A stretch of 36,147 nucleotides of DNA from Betaproteobacteria bacterium (GTDB lineage: Bacteria > Pseudomonadota > Gammaproteobacteria > Burkholderiales > Burkholderiaceae_A). Shown here one piece after another: positions 34,026-36,147 of the stretch. Below the pieces are notes generated by a model. It was not told the origin of the DNA. It saw nothing but the letters and a program-made list of their open reading frames with translations, and did not search any database. Within the stretch, counting starts at the first letter, position 1. Each line of letters opens with the position of its first letter. The position numbers and the translations under genes are program-made. The stretch is taken from the NCBI GenBank assembly GCA_028139685.1, contig JAOINQ010000003.1, forward strand, positions 1-36,147, in the 5' to 3' direction.

Positions 34026-34975
34026 GGACAGGGGGGTATCTTCCAGGGAAACCTGTCACTAATCAGGATTTGGTTAATAGGCTCAGGGAACTCGATGTTG
34101 AAACTTCGGATGAATGGATAAAAGAGAGATCTGGGATAACCAGTAGACATTTTTGTGGGAAAATGTCCACGCGTGATATGGGTTGTATGGCTGCCAGGCA
34201 AGCAATTGAAGCTGCGAGTATTGATGTAACTTCTATAGATTTAATTATTGTTGCTACAACCACCCCGGATTTAATTTTCCCATCTGTAGCATGTCATATT
34301 GAAAAAGATCTAGGGCTCCAGAGGTGTACCTCCTTCGATATTCAAGCAGTCTGTAGCGGATTTGTTTACGCTCTTACCATAGCTGATTTATTTTTGAAAA
34401 CTGGAATGAAAAATAATGCGTTAGTTATAGGGGCGGAACGCTTGAGTACAATTTTAAATTGGAGGGACCGGAGTACGTGCGTACTTTTTGGTGATGGAGC
34501 GGGGGCTGTAATACTTGGGAAGAGTAGTCTACCTGGCATTATTGCAGGTGATATTTTTTCTTCTGGGAAGTTTTGCGATATTCTTCGAGCGACTGGCACA
34601 CCAAAAAATGGGGTTCTTGAGGGAACTGGGTTTGCCGAAATGCAGGGACAAGAAGTTTTTAGAAAGGCAGTGGAATCCTTATCCGAGAGTGGGATGGAGC
34701 TATTAGATGCTTGTAATGTGGGCGTAGAATCAATTGACTGGCTCATACCACATCAGGCAAATATACGCATCATAAACAAAGTAGCCGAAAAGCTTAAGGT
34801 GCCCGATTCAAAAGTTATAAAGTGTGTTCATAAACACGCGAATACTTCAGCAGCATCTATTCCGTTAGCCCTTAATGAGGGTATTAACAACGGAAAGATA
34901 CATTTTGGCGATAGGTTGTTACTGCAGGGAGTTGGAGGAGGTTTGACATGGGGTTCGATGTTAATGGATCTATGA
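33992..34975 (+). CDS. fabH: beta-ketoacyl-ACP synthase III
   Basis: This 327-residue enzyme starts fatty acid synthesis by condensing acetyl-CoA with malonyl-ACP. The catalytic triad is C121 in AVCSGFVYAL, H254 in IPHQANIRI and N284 in HANTSAAS. The GVGGGLTWGS C-terminus is typical. The TTG start at 33992 lies inside plsX and has GGAGAGC 7 nt upstream; it gives the standard N-terminus VLGTGGYLPGKPVTN. The coding sequence for its own glycine-rich end doubles as a strong Shine-Dalgarno for fabD. Confidence 0.95.
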   Translation: MQEKKSFSRVLGTGGYLPGKPVTNQDLVNRLRELDVETSDEWIKERSGITSRHFCGKMSTRDMGCMAARQAIEAASIDVTSIDLIIVATTTPDLIFPSVACHIEKDLGLQRCTSFDIQAVCSGFVYALTIADLFLKTGMKNNALVIGAERLSTILNWRDRSTCVLFGDGAGAVILGKSSLPGIIAGDIFSSGKFCDILRATGTPKNGVLEGTGFAEMQGQEVFRKAVESLSESGMELLDACNVGVESIDWLIPHQANIRIINKVAEKLKVPDSKVIKCVHKHANTSAASIPLALNEGINNGKIHFGDRLLLQGVGGGLTWGSMLMDL

Positions 34976-35970
34976 AAGGCCATATTGCATTTGTCTTCCC
35001 TGGTCAGGGTTCACAGTCGATAGGTATGATGGATAGCTTTAGAAAATTACCGGTAGTGAACGAGGTAATTGAAGAAAGCAGCGATGCACTGAATGAAAAC
35101 CTCTTTAAATTGATTGATAACGGTCCTGAAGGAAAGTTAAATTTGACAACAAACACGCAGCCGATAATGCTAACTTGTTCTTTAGCTATATGGAAATTAT
35201 TTTTATCGAATTGCCGTAGTTGTGTACCCGGATATTTTGCCGGTCATAGTCTCGGAGAGTACTCAGCACTTACTGCTGCTAACGCCTTCAAATTGACTGA
35301 AGCAGTTGAATTAGTTCGATACAGAGCTGACATCATGCAATCGATAACTCCTCCAGGTGATTGCGGTATGGTAGCTGTAATAGGGTTGAATTTAGAACTA
35401 ATACAAAGTATTTGTAAGGAAGTTAACGGTAAGTTTTTGTCGAACGGTGCAGAACAGGATTTCCCACAAATCGTTGAGGTTGCCAATATCAATTCCGATA
35501 AGCAAATAGTTTTGTCAGGGGCTAAAGGAGCATTGGAGGCGATGATTGAGAAAATCAACAAATTAGGGGGAAATGTCCGCATTATTGAGCTACCGGTATC
35601 AGCTCCATTTCACTCCTCTATCTTGAAGCCAATTGAAAGCTTATTAGCCAAAAAACTCGAGTTACTTGATGTCCAAAAACCCCGTATACCTACTTTAGGG
35701 AACTATCATGCAGAGGTTTATGGGTCTGTTGAAGAAATTAGACGCGTTTTGCCCAAACAAGCTCATTCTGTTGTCAAGTGGAAAACATCAATAGATAGAA
35801 TGTTACAAATGGGAGTAAGTATTTTTGTCGAATGCGGGCCTGGTAAAGTACTGAGCGGCCTTGTTAGGCAAATTAACAGGAGGGTAAAAATTTTGAGTTT
35901 GAGGGATTATAATTCATTTTCTGAAACTGTCGAGTATTTAGAGAAAGAAACAGAAATGGAAACAAAGTGA
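34948..35970 (+). CDS. fabD: malonyl-CoA:ACP transacylase
   Basis: This 340-residue enzyme transfers malonyl groups to acyl carrier protein. Motifs are FVFPGQGSQSIGM, the active serine S101 in GHSLGEYSALTA, R126 in RYRAD and H222 in SAPFHSSI. ATG 34948 has GGAGGAGG 6 nt upstream. The ATG at 34972 overlaps the fabH stop as ATGA and would give 332 residues, so either is possible. The N-terminus from 34972 (MKGHIAFVFPGQGSQ) is closer to the family norm. It is in the plsX-fabHDG cluster. The next gene overlaps its stop by four bases. Confidence 0.95.
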   Translation: MGFDVNGSMKGHIAFVFPGQGSQSIGMMDSFRKLPVVNEVIEESSDALNENLFKLIDNGPEGKLNLTTNTQPIMLTCSLAIWKLFLSNCRSCVPGYFAGHSLGEYSALTAANAFKLTEAVELVRYRADIMQSITPPGDCGMVAVIGLNLELIQSICKEVNGKFLSNGAEQDFPQIVEVANINSDKQIVLSGAKGALEAMIEKINKLGGNVRIIELPVSAPFHSSILKPIESLLAKKLELLDVQKPRIPTLGNYHAEVYGSVEEIRRVLPKQAHSVVKWKTSIDRMLQMGVSIFVECGPGKVLSGLVRQINRRVKILSLRDYNSFSETVEYLEKETEMETK

Positions 35971-36147
35971 GTGAGAAAGTAGTATTAGTTACGGGGGGCT
36001 CTAGAGGAATTGGAAAATCTATAGTCGAAACATATTTGAAGGCTGGTGGGTATTCCGTTTACGGGACCTCTACAAGCATTTCTGGTAAAAGGAAAATCGA
36101 TCAGATTTTAGAGAAATACAGTGGAAAAGGTTCTGGCTTAGTTTTTA
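35967..36147 (+). CDS. fabG: 3-oxoacyl-ACP reductase, 5' part, cut by window end
   Basis: GTG at 35967 overlaps the fabD stop (GTGA) and opens 60 complete codons to the window edge. The N-terminus SEKVVLVTGGSRGIGKSI is the TGxxxGIG cofactor motif of short-chain dehydrogenases. Position after fabD identifies FabG, the NADPH-dependent reductase of fatty acid elongation. The following segment (YSVYGTSTSISGKRKID) fits the second strand and helix of the Rossmann fold. The catalytic Ser-Tyr-Lys residues lie beyond the window. Confidence 0.9.
   Translation, partial: MSEKVVLVTGGSRGIGKSIVETYLKAGGYSVYGTSTSISGKRKIDQILEKYSGKGSGLVF

Noticed and set aside
1..36147. CRISPR array, insertion sequence, prophage, tRNA or rRNA
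   Set aside because: I looked for short spaced repeats, transposase or integrase motifs, terminal inverted repeats and tRNA/rRNA-like segments and found none convincing. A tRNA search program would be needed to exclude an unusual one.

Overview
The window is a 36.1 kb stretch of AT-rich bacterial chromosome. It is densely packed with genes on both strands and shows no rRNA, tRNA, insertion sequence, prophage or CRISPR array. Several signs point to a betaproteobacterium (Burkholderiales-like), probably free-living and aquatic with a compact genome. These are a ParC with the beta-type HPHGDQSAY motif, adjacent parE-parC, two tandem monohaem cytochromes c of the beta type, and the gene order moaA / rne / rluC / sppA / maf / yceD / rpmF / plsX / fabH / fabD / fabG. 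The taxonomic call is inference from remembered motifs and synteny; no search was run.

Region 1 (1-7.6 kb) is accessory. Four small secreted or lipoprotein-like cysteine proteins (220-2023) share a cysteine layout and look like diverged paralogues. A 64-residue protein of unknown role overlaps one of them, and a 37-residue single-helix membrane peptide (2030-2143) follows. Next come an SLC1/DAACS symporter and an SLC13/DASS symporter overlapping by ATGA. On the minus strand lie an MFS permease and an L-2-hydroxyglutarate dehydrogenase-type flavoprotein. Two carboxylate-type transporters and a 2-hydroxyacid oxidase suggest a dicarboxylate/2-oxoacid theme, which is inference.

Region 2 (7.6-18.4 kb) is dominated by a 2508-residue secreted-type protein. 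It carries about twelve D-x-N-x-D-G sites spaced mostly about 150 residues apart, six strict RTX nonapeptides and a C-terminal DUF4214-like domain. It is probably exported by a type I system encoded elsewhere. After it come a glutathione peroxidase, an overlapping lipoprotein metallopeptidase, a small exported protein with an unusually perfect Shine-Dalgarno site, a hotdog thioesterase and an RraA-family protein.

Region 3 (18.4-26.7 kb) holds housekeeping genes: parE-parC (topoisomerase IV), htpG behind a sigma-32-like promoter, two cytochromes c, and moaA.

Region 4 (26.7-36.1 kb) is a conserved core. RNase E and RluC diverge from a 378-bp regulatory interval. SppA and a YceF-type Maf protein converge with overlapping ends. 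The phospholipid/fatty acid cluster yceD-rpmF-plsX-fabH-fabD-fabG then runs to the window edge, where fabG is cut. Overlapping starts from plsX to fabG suggest translational coupling.
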